A DNA stretch of 6,483 nt from the NCBI GenBank assembly GCA_945874115.1, contig CAMCFD010000084.1:1-6483 (forward strand). The letters are read 5' to 3'. The notes beneath the pieces are model-generated. The model searched no databases and had not been told where the DNA came from. It was given only the letters and a program-made list of their open reading frames with translations. Each line of letters starts with the position of its first letter. Position 1 is the first letter of the stretch. The DNA is from Rickettsia typhi (lineage in GTDB: Bacteria > Pseudomonadota > Alphaproteobacteria > Rickettsiales > UBA1997). Positions 1 to 5,791 of this stretch are shown here, piece by piece. Position numbers and translations under genes: made by a program.

Positions 1-449
1 ATCTCAAAAGGGTTCGACGCAAAAGCAGTAAACAGCGCAAACGAGCCAATGACAACGCTTTGAACGCTTGAGGCAATGTCTTTGAACTCACTTTTGTTAG
101 TCAGTGTAAAAATAAAACTATAGCCCGACAAAATCGTTAAAAGCAGCAACATCGAGCCTTCGTGATTGCCCCACGAGCCCGCAATTTTATAAATCAGCGG
201 CTTTAAGTGATGCGAATTTTGATATACATTTAGAATCGAATAATTCGAAATCACATAACAATATGCGAGGCAAAGTTGCGCGATTATGGCTGCGCAAAAA
301 GTTGTGGTTATTGTTGCAAAGGCTATTTGTTCAAAATCATTTTTGTTGATTTTGAGCAAATTTTTGTAAACGCAAAAATTAAAAAGAGGTAAGAAAAAAT
401 TTAGCGCAATAATCAACAATAAAGCTGTGAATCCTAGGGTTGAGGCCAT
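1..449 (-). CDS. ccmF: Cytochrome c maturation protein CcmF, N-terminal part (runs off window)
   Basis: CcmF is a multi-spanning inner-membrane protein of the cytochrome c maturation system. It is the haem lyase that, with CcmH, attaches haem from CcmE to apocytochrome c on the periplasmic side. The ATG at 449-447 opens 149 codons that run past position 1, so only about the first quarter of a usual ~650-residue protein is visible. Hydrophobic segments lie at about residues 4-28, 42-67, 100-116 and 129-145. The hallmark WGNHEGS (residues 93-99), the start of the CcmF WG-rich/HEGS region, and the SNPF motif (145-148) are both present. The stretch SNYSILNVYQNSHHLKP (68-84) is also typical of alphaproteobacterial CcmF. 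It lies 49 bp downstream of thrC on the same strand and may be co-transcribed with it. No Shine-Dalgarno sequence precedes the start. The paralogous NrfE is the main alternative, but the sequence and alphaproteobacterial setting favour CcmF. Confidence 0.93.
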   Translation of the reverse strand, partial: MASTLGFTALLLIIALNFFLPLFNFCVYKNLLKINKNDFEQIAFATITTTFCAAIIAQLCLAYCYVISNYSILNVYQNSHHLKPLIYKIAGSWGNHEGSMLLLLTILSGYSFIFTLTNKSEFKDIASSVQSVVIGSFALFTAFASNPFE

Positions 450-498
450 TTATAAACGTGTTGTAGTAAATTAAAACGCAAAATATATCGCGAACATT

Positions 499-1905
499 TT
501 AAATTCTGTCAGAAATAAATTTTTTCACTACACTTAAATCATTTTCTAATATTTCGAATTTTTCTTCACGCGAAAATAAATCTTGCAAAAACAACGGCAG
601 AGCTGGGCTTGGCGCGCCCGCTTCAACTACTGCATCGGGGAATTTTGCAGGGTGAGCGGTCGCTAAATCGACCACAAATTCACCTTTATAATCGCTGCTT
701 TGCATAAATTTCTTGGTGGCACAAACCGCAATGGCGCTATGAGGATCAAGGATTTCTCCGGTTTTTTGATAAGCATCAAAAATAGTTTTTTTAGTTTCTT
801 GATCGCTGATTGAATAAGAAAGAAAATTTTTCTTAACAAGTTCAAGAGCTTTATTATCAACCTTCAGCGAGCCATTTGTTTCGAATTCTTTCATTAATTC
901 GCCAAGATGTTTTTCATTTTTCAACTCTCTGTGAATGTCAAAAAGCAATCTTTCGAAGTTGCTTGAGACTTGAATATTCATGCTTGGAGAGATGGTTTCG
1001 ACCATGTCTTGTTTTGAATAATCATTGTTATTTATGAAGCGCGTCAAGATGTCGTTTGAATTGGTTGCAACCACTAATTTTGCTATCGGAAGCCCCATTC
1101 TTTTGGCTAAAAATCCAGCATAAATATCACCAAAATTTCCGGTAGGAACCGTGAATGAAACTGGAGCAGATTCAGACGCGCCAAGTCTTAACGCCGCGTA
1201 GAAATAATAAACAATTTGAGCCATAATTCGCGCAAAATTAATCGAATTAACCGCAACCATTCTTTTGCCTTTTAGAAACTCTTGGTTCGCGAACATTTTT
1301 TTCACAAAACCTTGGCAATCGTCGAAATTTCCGCGAAGTGCTATGTTAGAAACATTTTTCGCCAAAACGCTTGTCATTTGGCGACGCTGAACGTCTGAAA
1401 CTTTATTGTATGGGTGTAAAATAAAAATTTGTGCATTTTCGCATTTCATACAGCCTTGAATCGCCGCAGAGCCGGTGTCTCCTGAAGTTGCGCCAATTAT
1501 GACAATTTTTTCGCCATTTTTAATCAAGAAATAGTCAAGTAAATTTCCTAAAAATTGCAGTGCAAAGTCTTTAAAAGCAAGGGTTGGCCCGTGAAATAAT
1601 TCTAGCAAAAATTCATTCTTTTCAATTTGTTTAAACGGTGCAATCGCGCTGTGGCTAAAGTTTTCGTAAGATTTTTTGATGATTTTTTTATAAGTTGCTC
1701 CGTCAATTTCGTCGCCAATAAAATGTTTCGTGACTTCAAAAAATAAATCTTCATAGCTTAAATTGCGCATTTTGTGCAGATTTGGTGCGCTAAATGTCGG
1801 CAAAAATTCAGGAATATAAAGCCCACCATCTGTCGCCAAACCTTGTAAAACTACATCTTGAAAGTTTAATTTCTCAGATTTTAATCTGGTTGAGATATAT
1901 TGCAT
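499..1905 (-). CDS. thrC: Threonine synthase
   Basis: This PLP-dependent cytoplasmic enzyme converts O-phospho-L-homoserine and water to L-threonine and phosphate, the last step of threonine synthesis. At 468 residues it matches the longer threonine synthase class found in many proteobacteria and yeast. The N-terminal YISTR (3-7) and GLATDGGLYIPE (22-33) are family signatures. The PLP lysine is K112 in HGPTLAFKDFALQF (105-118). The phosphate-binding loop ATSGDTGSAA lies at 139-148. NSINFARI (220-227), PTGNFGDIYAG (254-264), MNIQVSSNFERLLF (309-322), DPHSAIA (387-393) and ATAHPAKFP (415-423) follow in the normal order. All expected active-site motifs are present, so the enzyme should be functional. 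The ATG at 1905-1903 gives a normal N-terminus directly before the YISTR motif. Only a weak AAGAAA precedes it. A promoter-like sequence lies 40-68 bp upstream. Retention of thrC differs from typical Rickettsia, which lack threonine synthesis. Confidence 0.97.
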   Translation of the reverse strand: MQYISTRLKSEKLNFQDVVLQGLATDGGLYIPEFLPTFSAPNLHKMRNLSYEDLFFEVTKHFIGDEIDGATYKKIIKKSYENFSHSAIAPFKQIEKNEFLLELFHGPTLAFKDFALQFLGNLLDYFLIKNGEKIVIIGATSGDTGSAAIQGCMKCENAQIFILHPYNKVSDVQRRQMTSVLAKNVSNIALRGNFDDCQGFVKKMFANQEFLKGKRMVAVNSINFARIMAQIVYYFYAALRLGASESAPVSFTVPTGNFGDIYAGFLAKRMGLPIAKLVVATNSNDILTRFINNNDYSKQDMVETISPSMNIQVSSNFERLLFDIHRELKNEKHLGELMKEFETNGSLKVDNKALELVKKNFLSYSISDQETKKTIFDAYQKTGEILDPHSAIAVCATKKFMQSSDYKGEFVVDLATAHPAKFPDAVVEAGAPSPALPLFLQDLFSREEKFEILENDLSVVKKFISDRI

Positions 1906-1917
1906 TTTCTTAAATAT

Positions 1918-1946
1918 TTGATTTTTTATAAAAATAGTAATACAAT
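1918..1946 (+). promoter_or_regulatory. Predicted sigma70-type promoter for rppH-holC
   Basis: TTGATT (1918-1923) and TACAAT (1941-1946) are separated by exactly 17 bp. They match 4 of 6 and 5 of 6 consensus positions. A transcript would start near 1953, leaving a leader of about 34 nt before the rppH ATG. The -10 shares two bases with the -10 of the oppositely directed thrC promoter. The region is very AT-rich, so chance matches are possible, but element quality, spacing and position all agree. Confidence 0.5.
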
Positions 1947-1973
1947 AATAATATAAAAATAAAATAAAGTCAA
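1945..1973 (-). promoter_or_regulatory. Predicted sigma70-type promoter for thrC (and possibly ccmF)
   Basis: Read on the minus strand, TTGACT (1973-1968) and TATTAT (1950-1945) are spaced by exactly 17 bp. Each matches 5 of 6 consensus positions. The predicted start near 1938 gives a leader of about 33 nt before the thrC ATG at 1905. This is the best promoter-like sequence I found in the window. Its -10 overlaps that of the rppH promoter at 1945-1946, so one RNA polymerase should exclude the other. Confidence 0.55.
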
Positions 1974-1986
1974 AAAAATTAAGATA

Positions 1987-2478
1987 ATGAATAAAAAAAC
2001 AGTTGACATAAAGCCTGATTATCTATATCGCAGCGGGGTCGGGATTGTGTTGATTAACAAAGAAAAGCAGATTTTTGTTGGCAAAAGAATCGACAATAAT
2101 TCTGACGCGTGGCAGATGCCGCAAGGCGGAATCGACGAAAATGAAGATGAAGATCTGGCGATGTTTCGCGAACTTAAAGAAGAAACGGGAATTTCTAGCG
2201 AGAATGTGCGCGTTGTTGACAAAAGTCGCGGCTATTTTTATTATAATTTGCCATATAAATTACAAAAAAAATTTTGGGGTGGAAAATATCTTGGGCAAAA
2301 GCAAAGATGGTATTTGGTCGAGTTTTTGGGTGATGAATCTGCGATAAATATCAATACTTTCGAGCCCGAATTTTCTGAATGGAAATGGATTGATAAAGTC
2401 GACGTTATGTCAAGAATCGTCTCTTTTAAGCGCAAACTTTATGAAGATATAATCAGTGAATTCGCGCGTTATTTCTAG
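1987..2478 (+). CDS. rppH: RNA pyrophosphohydrolase RppH (Nudix hydrolase)
   Basis: RppH removes pyrophosphate from the 5' end of triphosphorylated transcripts, leaving a 5'-monophosphate that stimulates RNase E-type decay. The 163-residue length is normal. The Nudix box is complete: G47, E53, R61-E62-L63, E65-E66, G68 and I69 fit GX5EX7REUXEEXGU, and the glutamates coordinate the catalytic metal ions. It is preceded by WQMPQGG (42-48), which separates RppH/IalA-type enzymes from other Nudix families. YRSGVGIVLIN (14-24), the GQKQRWYLVEFLG segment (103-115), the FEPEFSEWKW stretch (125-134) and FKRKLYE (147-153) match alphaproteobacterial homologues. In Bartonella and Rickettsia the orthologue was first described as the invasion-associated protein IalA/InvA. 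It is the first gene of a likely two-gene unit with holC, 34 bp downstream. The ATG at 1987 is the only plausible start: it stands just ahead of the conserved YRxGVG region, and an in-frame TAA lies upstream at 1960. Confidence 0.95.
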   Translation: MNKKTVDIKPDYLYRSGVGIVLINKEKQIFVGKRIDNNSDAWQMPQGGIDENEDEDLAMFRELKEETGISSENVRVVDKSRGYFYYNLPYKLQKKFWGGKYLGQKQRWYLVEFLGDESAININTFEPEFSEWKWIDKVDVMSRIVSFKRKLYEDIISEFARYF

Positions 2479-2494
2479 GTCGCGCTAGGTTTTT
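2464..2494 (+). terminator. Possible weak hairpin with T-run between rppH and holC
   Basis: GCGCG (2464-2468, inside the end of rppH) can pair with CGCGC (2481-2485) across a 12-nt loop. A run of five T follows at 2490-2494, separated from the stem by four bases. The stem is short and the T-run is not directly adjacent, so an efficient intrinsic terminator is unlikely. It could act as an attenuator or a 3'-end stabiliser that lowers holC expression relative to rppH, or it may be chance. Confidence 0.2.
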
Positions 2495-2512
2495 AAATAT
2501 ATAAAATAAACA

Positions 2513-2971
2513 ATGTCAAAAAAAGAAATAAATTTTTACCAAATTGATGACGTAGTCACAAAATCACTTGCGCCCTTGCTAATCAAGGTTTTAGAGGATA
2601 AAAAGAAAGCGCTGATTTTTTGTGCCGATAAAGCGAAAATTAAAGAAATTGATGACTCGCTTTGGACATTTGGCAAAAACCGCTTCATCGCTCATTTGAC
2701 TATTTTTGAAAAAGATATCGAGCAGATTTCGAATTGGAAAAGACAGCCAATTTTGCTTAGCAATGAAGAAGAAAATAAAAATGATGCAGATTATTTGGTC
2801 ATTATTGACGAGCCTTCTAACCCTTTTGTTTCAAGTTTTAAGCGGGTTTTTTATTTCTATGATTCAAGCGCCATTGAAAATGTAAAAAAGTTTGCCAAAA
2901 AAATGGGCGAAGATTTCAAAATTAAGTCTTATAAAAAGATTGACACAAAGTGGCAAGAAAGCGCCCTATAA
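2513..2971 (+). CDS. holC: DNA polymerase III subunit chi (HolC)
   Basis: Chi is a small cytoplasmic subunit of the DNA polymerase III clamp-loader complex. With psi it links the loader to single-stranded DNA-binding protein. The 152 residues follow the family pattern. An early FYQIDD (8-13) corresponds to the usual FY-containing first strand. An amphipathic helix spans roughly 16-30, and ALIFCADKAKIKEIDDSLWTF runs from 33 to 53 with the typical DD-LW-T core at 47-52. QPILLSNEEENKNDADYLVII (78-98) matches the QPILL-x-EN-x-AD segment. The C-terminal tail (about 120-152) is lysine-rich and less conserved. It lies 34 bp after rppH on the same strand and probably shares its promoter; no Shine-Dalgarno sequence is visible at the ATG. 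In many alphaproteobacteria holC sits next to pepA, so the rppH neighbour is less usual. Chi is divergent in this group and no partner psi gene is seen here. Confidence 0.88.
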   Translation: MSKKEINFYQIDDVVTKSLAPLLIKVLEDKKKALIFCADKAKIKEIDDSLWTFGKNRFIAHLTIFEKDIEQISNWKRQPILLSNEEENKNDADYLVIIDEPSNPFVSSFKRVFYFYDSSAIENVKKFAKKMGEDFKIKSYKKIDTKWQESAL

Positions 2972-2984
2972 ATGGCTTCATAGC

Positions 2985-4400
2985 TTATTGCCACAAAAAT
3001 ATTGTGCTGATTTTTTCTTCCACGCCACTTTCATTATCAACAATTGAAAGGTTTATCAAGCCTTGATTATCAAGGTTATTCTCTAAAAATTCTTGCGATA
3101 GAATTATGTAAATCTTGAAATTTCTCACTTCATTTTTAGAAACTGATAAATTATTTCCTTCAATTCCGTCATATGATTTGACTATGATTTGCGCGGCTTT
3201 GGGCGAATTTATTTTTATCGTAAAAACTTTATCCTGATAAGTTTTGTTGGTGATTTTTAAACTATAGCCATTGCGAATTGAGCCATCAGAAAGCATTACG
3301 AAAGCGGGGTTGCGATCAGCAATGATCGAGCTTTCAACACTTACTTTGTTTATTAAAGAATAAATCAAAAAGAATAAAACCGCACATAAAATTGTGCTAT
3401 AATAAAAAAATCTTGCGCCAAACAGCTTGAATTTGTTGGCCTCAATCGGCATTTCAAGATGTTTTTGTGTGTCATAGCGAATCAGGCCTTTCGGTCGATT
3501 AATTTTTACCATGACATCGTCGCAAGCGTCAATACAAAGGCCGCAAGCAATGCATTCCATTTGCAATCCATCGCGAATGTCGATTCCCGTAGGGCAAACC
3601 ACTACGCATTGTTTGCAGTCGATACAATCGCCCTGATGTTTGGTTGCTTCGAGCGCGAAATTCTTGGTTTTCAAGCTTCCGCGCGGCTCGCCACGTTTTT
3701 CATCATAAGTTATAATGAGTGTATTTTTGTCAAACATTGCCGATTGAAAGCGGCTGTAAGGGCACATAAAAGTGCAAACATGTTCACGCGCAAAACCCGC
3801 CATTACGTAGGTTGCGGCGGCGATTCCTAAAGTCCAGCCCAGCGCATTTATTCCCAAATTAAGGTTCGCAAGACTTTTCGCCTGTAAGAACGCATCACTA
3901 AAATAAGCCGTGAAGCCATATCCAGTAATGAGCGAGATAATAATCCAGCTAAAATGAGTCAATGATTTTTTATAAAATTTCTCGAAAGAATTTTTGCGAT
4001 CAAGAATAATTCGCGCATTTCTATCACCTTGAAAAATTTTTTCAATCGCGATAAAAATATCTGTCCAAACCGTTTGAAAACAGGCATATCCACACCAAAT
4101 TCGCCCAAAAAGTGAGGTGATGAAAAATAATGTTGTCGCTGCAAAAACCAAAATTCCCATCAAATAATAAACTTCATTTGGCCATATTTCGAGGCCAAAA
4201 AAATAAGCTTTTGTGTTTGAGAAATCGATCAGAATCGCTTGATTTGGCGCGCCTTCACCGCGATCATAGCGCAAAAATGGCGAGCCCAAATAAATGGTGA
4301 TAAAAACCGCGTTTAAAATCCATTTTAAGTTTCGAAAATAACCCTTGGCCGCTTGTGGATAAAGGCGTTTCTTGGCTTCGAAATATTGTGAAATATCCAT
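2985..4400 (-). CDS. ccoG: Cytochrome cbb3 oxidase accessory protein CcoG (RdxA/FixG family, 4Fe-4S)
   Basis: CcoG is an inner-membrane iron-sulphur protein needed for cbb3-type cytochrome oxidase assembly. In Rhodobacter it has been linked to reduction of Cu(II) for the Cu-B site. At 471 residues the length is normal. Membrane segments lie at about 28-43, 78-97, 150-168, 185-203 and 332-352. The signature WCGYACFQT (102-110) carries C103 and C107, and CTFMCPYSRFQ (209-219) carries C209 and C213. A ferredoxin-like domain has two complete cysteine sets: C259, C262, C265, C269 and C283, C286, C289, C293, each followed by the usual CP or CD context. Residues about 358-471 form the C-terminal Ig-like FixG domain. 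All metal-binding cysteines are present. The ATG at 4400-4398 is used; a 12-bp palindrome lies 11-22 bp upstream. It is 67 bp downstream of dctA on the same strand, and its 3' end faces holC. The ccoNOPQ oxidase genes are not in the window. Confidence 0.96.
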   Translation of the reverse strand: MDISQYFEAKKRLYPQAAKGYFRNLKWILNAVFITIYLGSPFLRYDRGEGAPNQAILIDFSNTKAYFFGLEIWPNEVYYLMGILVFAATTLFFITSLFGRIWCGYACFQTVWTDIFIAIEKIFQGDRNARIILDRKNSFEKFYKKSLTHFSWIIISLITGYGFTAYFSDAFLQAKSLANLNLGINALGWTLGIAAATYVMAGFAREHVCTFMCPYSRFQSAMFDKNTLIITYDEKRGEPRGSLKTKNFALEATKHQGDCIDCKQCVVVCPTGIDIRDGLQMECIACGLCIDACDDVMVKINRPKGLIRYDTQKHLEMPIEANKFKLFGARFFYYSTILCAVLFFLIYSLINKVSVESSIIADRNPAFVMLSDGSIRNGYSLKITNKTYQDKVFTIKINSPKAAQIIVKSYDGIEGNNLSVSKNEVRNFKIYIILSQEFLENNLDNQGLINLSIVDNESGVEEKISTIFLWQ

Positions 4401-4410
4401 ATTTTAATAT

Positions 4411-4422
4411 ATTGGCGCCAAT
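4411..4422. promoter_or_regulatory. Perfect 12-bp palindrome upstream of ccoG, candidate operator
   Basis: ATTGGCGCCAAT is a perfect inverted repeat centred about 17 bp upstream of the ccoG start. Its GC-rich core stands out in an otherwise AT-rich gap of 67 bp between dctA and ccoG. It does not match the FNR consensus (TTGAT-N4-ATCAA) expected for many cbb3-related genes. It could bind a dimeric regulator or form a small hairpin in the ccoG leader. A TATAAC hexamer lies upstream on the minus strand (4436-4431) but has no convincing -35, so I do not call a promoter. Confidence 0.3.
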
Positions 4423-4467
4423 TAATTGCGCGTTATAAAGCGTTCAAAAGCCTGATAATTCTAAGTC

Positions 4468-5691
4468 TTACGATATATTTTTCTGGGCTTCAAATCCATT
4501 TTCCCATTTTGAAATTGCAACCGTCGCAGTCGCATTGCCAATTAAGTTAGTAACGGCGCGGGCTTCTGACATAAAGCGATCGATCCCCAAAATAAAAGCA
4601 AGGCTTGCAACGGGCAAAGCGGGAAACATAGAAAGTGTTGCGGCGAGTGTAATAAATGCGCTTCCAACCACACCAGCCGCGCCTTTTGAAGTTATAAGCA
4701 AAATAAATATCATCTGCAAAATTTGCCAAATTGACAAATCGATGTTGAAAACTTGCGCCAAAAACATAATCGCCATTGTGAAATAAATGCAGGTCCCGTC
4801 TAGGTTGAACGAATATCCAGCAGGAATTACGAAGCCGACAATTGATTTTTTGCAGCCAAAATTTTCCATTTTTTTAATCATTTGCGGCAAAACTGTTTCG
4901 GAAGATGATGTTCCAAGCACAATAAAAATTTCTTCTTTAATATGCTTCAAAAGCTTGAAAATAGAGGTGTTACAGATTTTTAAAATTGTGCCAAGAACTA
5001 TGAAAATAAATAAAATGCAGGTGAGGTAAAAAACGCCGATTAATTTTATTAAAGGAAGAAGTGAAGCGAGTCCATATTTGCCGATCGTATAGCTCATTGC
5101 TCCGAAAGCCCCAATTGGCGCGAGTTTGACGATGTATGAAATCATTTTAAAAATCACCAAGTTAAATTCTTCGATTATTTTTATGAAGCTTGGAACTCTG
5201 TCTTTAATGTGTGCAAGCGTGAAGCCAAAAATTATCGCGATGAATAATATCGGCAAAATTTCGCCCTCGACAAAGGCGTTCATTATGGTTGTTGGAATTA
5301 TGTTGAGCAAAAACTCTGCGAAGCTTAATTTTGGTTTGGCGTTGCTTGCGAAATCTGATGCATCAAATGTCGAGATGTCAAGATTCATGGAACTTCCGGG
5401 CTTTAAAAAAATCGCGACCGCAAGGCCGATTATTAAGGCGAGAGTTGTGAGAATTTCGAAATAAACCAGTGATTTTAAACTGAGGCGGCCAACTTTCAAA
5501 TCTTTGTCGCCAAGAAATCCGCCGACAACGGTGCAAAAAATTATCGGCCCAACGCACATTTTAATTAGCTTGATAAAGCCGTCACCAAGAGGTTTCATGG
5601 CTTGTGCGCCTGAAGGATTTATAATACCAAAAATTATCGCGATTGCAATTGCGATGAGAACTTGAATGTAGGTGTGTTTGACTATTTTCAT
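4468..5691 (-). CDS. dctA: C4-dicarboxylate transporter DctA (DAACS family symporter)
   Basis: DctA is an inner-membrane secondary transporter that takes up succinate, fumarate and malate with cations. The 407 residues fall slightly below the ~430 typical of E. coli DctA, mainly through a shorter C-terminus. MKPLGDGFIKLIKM (32-45) and GPIIFCTVVGG (48-58) mark the N-terminus; LAPIGAFGAMSYTIGKYG (190-207) is in the middle. The re-entrant loop GTSSSETVLPQM lies at 260-271, GYSFNLDGT at 292-300, the second loop SKGAAGVVGS at 335-344, and DRFMSEARAVTNLIGN at 371-386. R378 and N382 align by spacing with substrate and cation ligands R397 and N401 of the aspartate transporter GltPh, and D371 with D390. 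S375 stands where GltPh has D394, which binds the substrate amino group; this favours dicarboxylates over glutamate or aspartate. The start ATG (5691-5689) gives the normal short N-terminus. It lies between purL (100 bp upstream) and ccoG, all on one strand. Confidence 0.94.
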   Translation of the reverse strand: MKIVKHTYIQVLIAIAIAIIFGIINPSGAQAMKPLGDGFIKLIKMCVGPIIFCTVVGGFLGDKDLKVGRLSLKSLVYFEILTTLALIIGLAVAIFLKPGSSMNLDISTFDASDFASNAKPKLSFAEFLLNIIPTTIMNAFVEGEILPILFIAIIFGFTLAHIKDRVPSFIKIIEEFNLVIFKMISYIVKLAPIGAFGAMSYTIGKYGLASLLPLIKLIGVFYLTCILFIFIVLGTILKICNTSIFKLLKHIKEEIFIVLGTSSSETVLPQMIKKMENFGCKKSIVGFVIPAGYSFNLDGTCIYFTMAIMFLAQVFNIDLSIWQILQMIFILLITSKGAAGVVGSAFITLAATLSMFPALPVASLAFILGIDRFMSEARAVTNLIGNATATVAISKWENGFEAQKNIS

Positions 5692-5706
5692 TTAATTTTT
5701 TGCGGG

Positions 5707-5726
5707 TGCGTAATTTATTTGACGCA
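5707..5726. repeat. Short imperfect inverted repeat upstream of dctA
   Basis: TGCGT (5707-5711) and ACGCA (5722-5726) form a 5-bp inverted repeat around a 10-bp AT-rich centre, 16-35 bp upstream of the dctA start. Two further A-T pairs are possible if G5721 is bulged. It could be an operator or a leader hairpin for dctA, but an element of this length is also expected by chance. No good -35/-10 pair for dctA was found in the 100-bp gap. Confidence 0.2.
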
Positions 5727-5791
5727 TATTCTCTCGCTATATTTAAGGCTTTTTTCGAGCTTTGTTTTGCAAAATAAAGATCTAATTCTTT

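Noticed and set aside
2950..2994. 7-bp inverted repeat GTGGCAA/TTGCCAC spanning the holC-ccoG junction
   Set aside because: The 31-nt loop is long, there is no adjacent T-run on either strand, and both arms are coding, so it is not a convincing bidirectional terminator.
3459..3830. 123-codon open frame on the plus strand opposite ccoG
   Set aside because: It is antisense to the highly conserved cysteine-rich part of ccoG, has no recognisable family features, and is explained by codon composition of the real gene.
611..4253. Two copies of the GC-rich palindrome GGCGCGCC (611-618 and 4246-4253) in AT-rich DNA
   Set aside because: Both encode Gly-Ala-Pro in the reading frames of thrC and ccoG, so protein coding explains them.
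4401..4467. FNR-type site or full sigma70 promoter before ccoG
   Set aside because: No TTGAT-N4-ATCAA match is present, and the TATAAC and TTGAAC hexamers cannot be paired with suitable partners at 16-18 bp spacing.
5126..5464. 112-codon open frame on the plus strand opposite dctA
   Set aside because: Mirror frame of a conserved transporter gene; no independent protein signature or promoter.
5692..5791. Frameshifted remainder of purL between its stop and dctA
   Set aside because: None of the three minus-strand frames of these 100 bp resembles the A2-B2 half of PurL, and there is too little space for ~370 missing residues.
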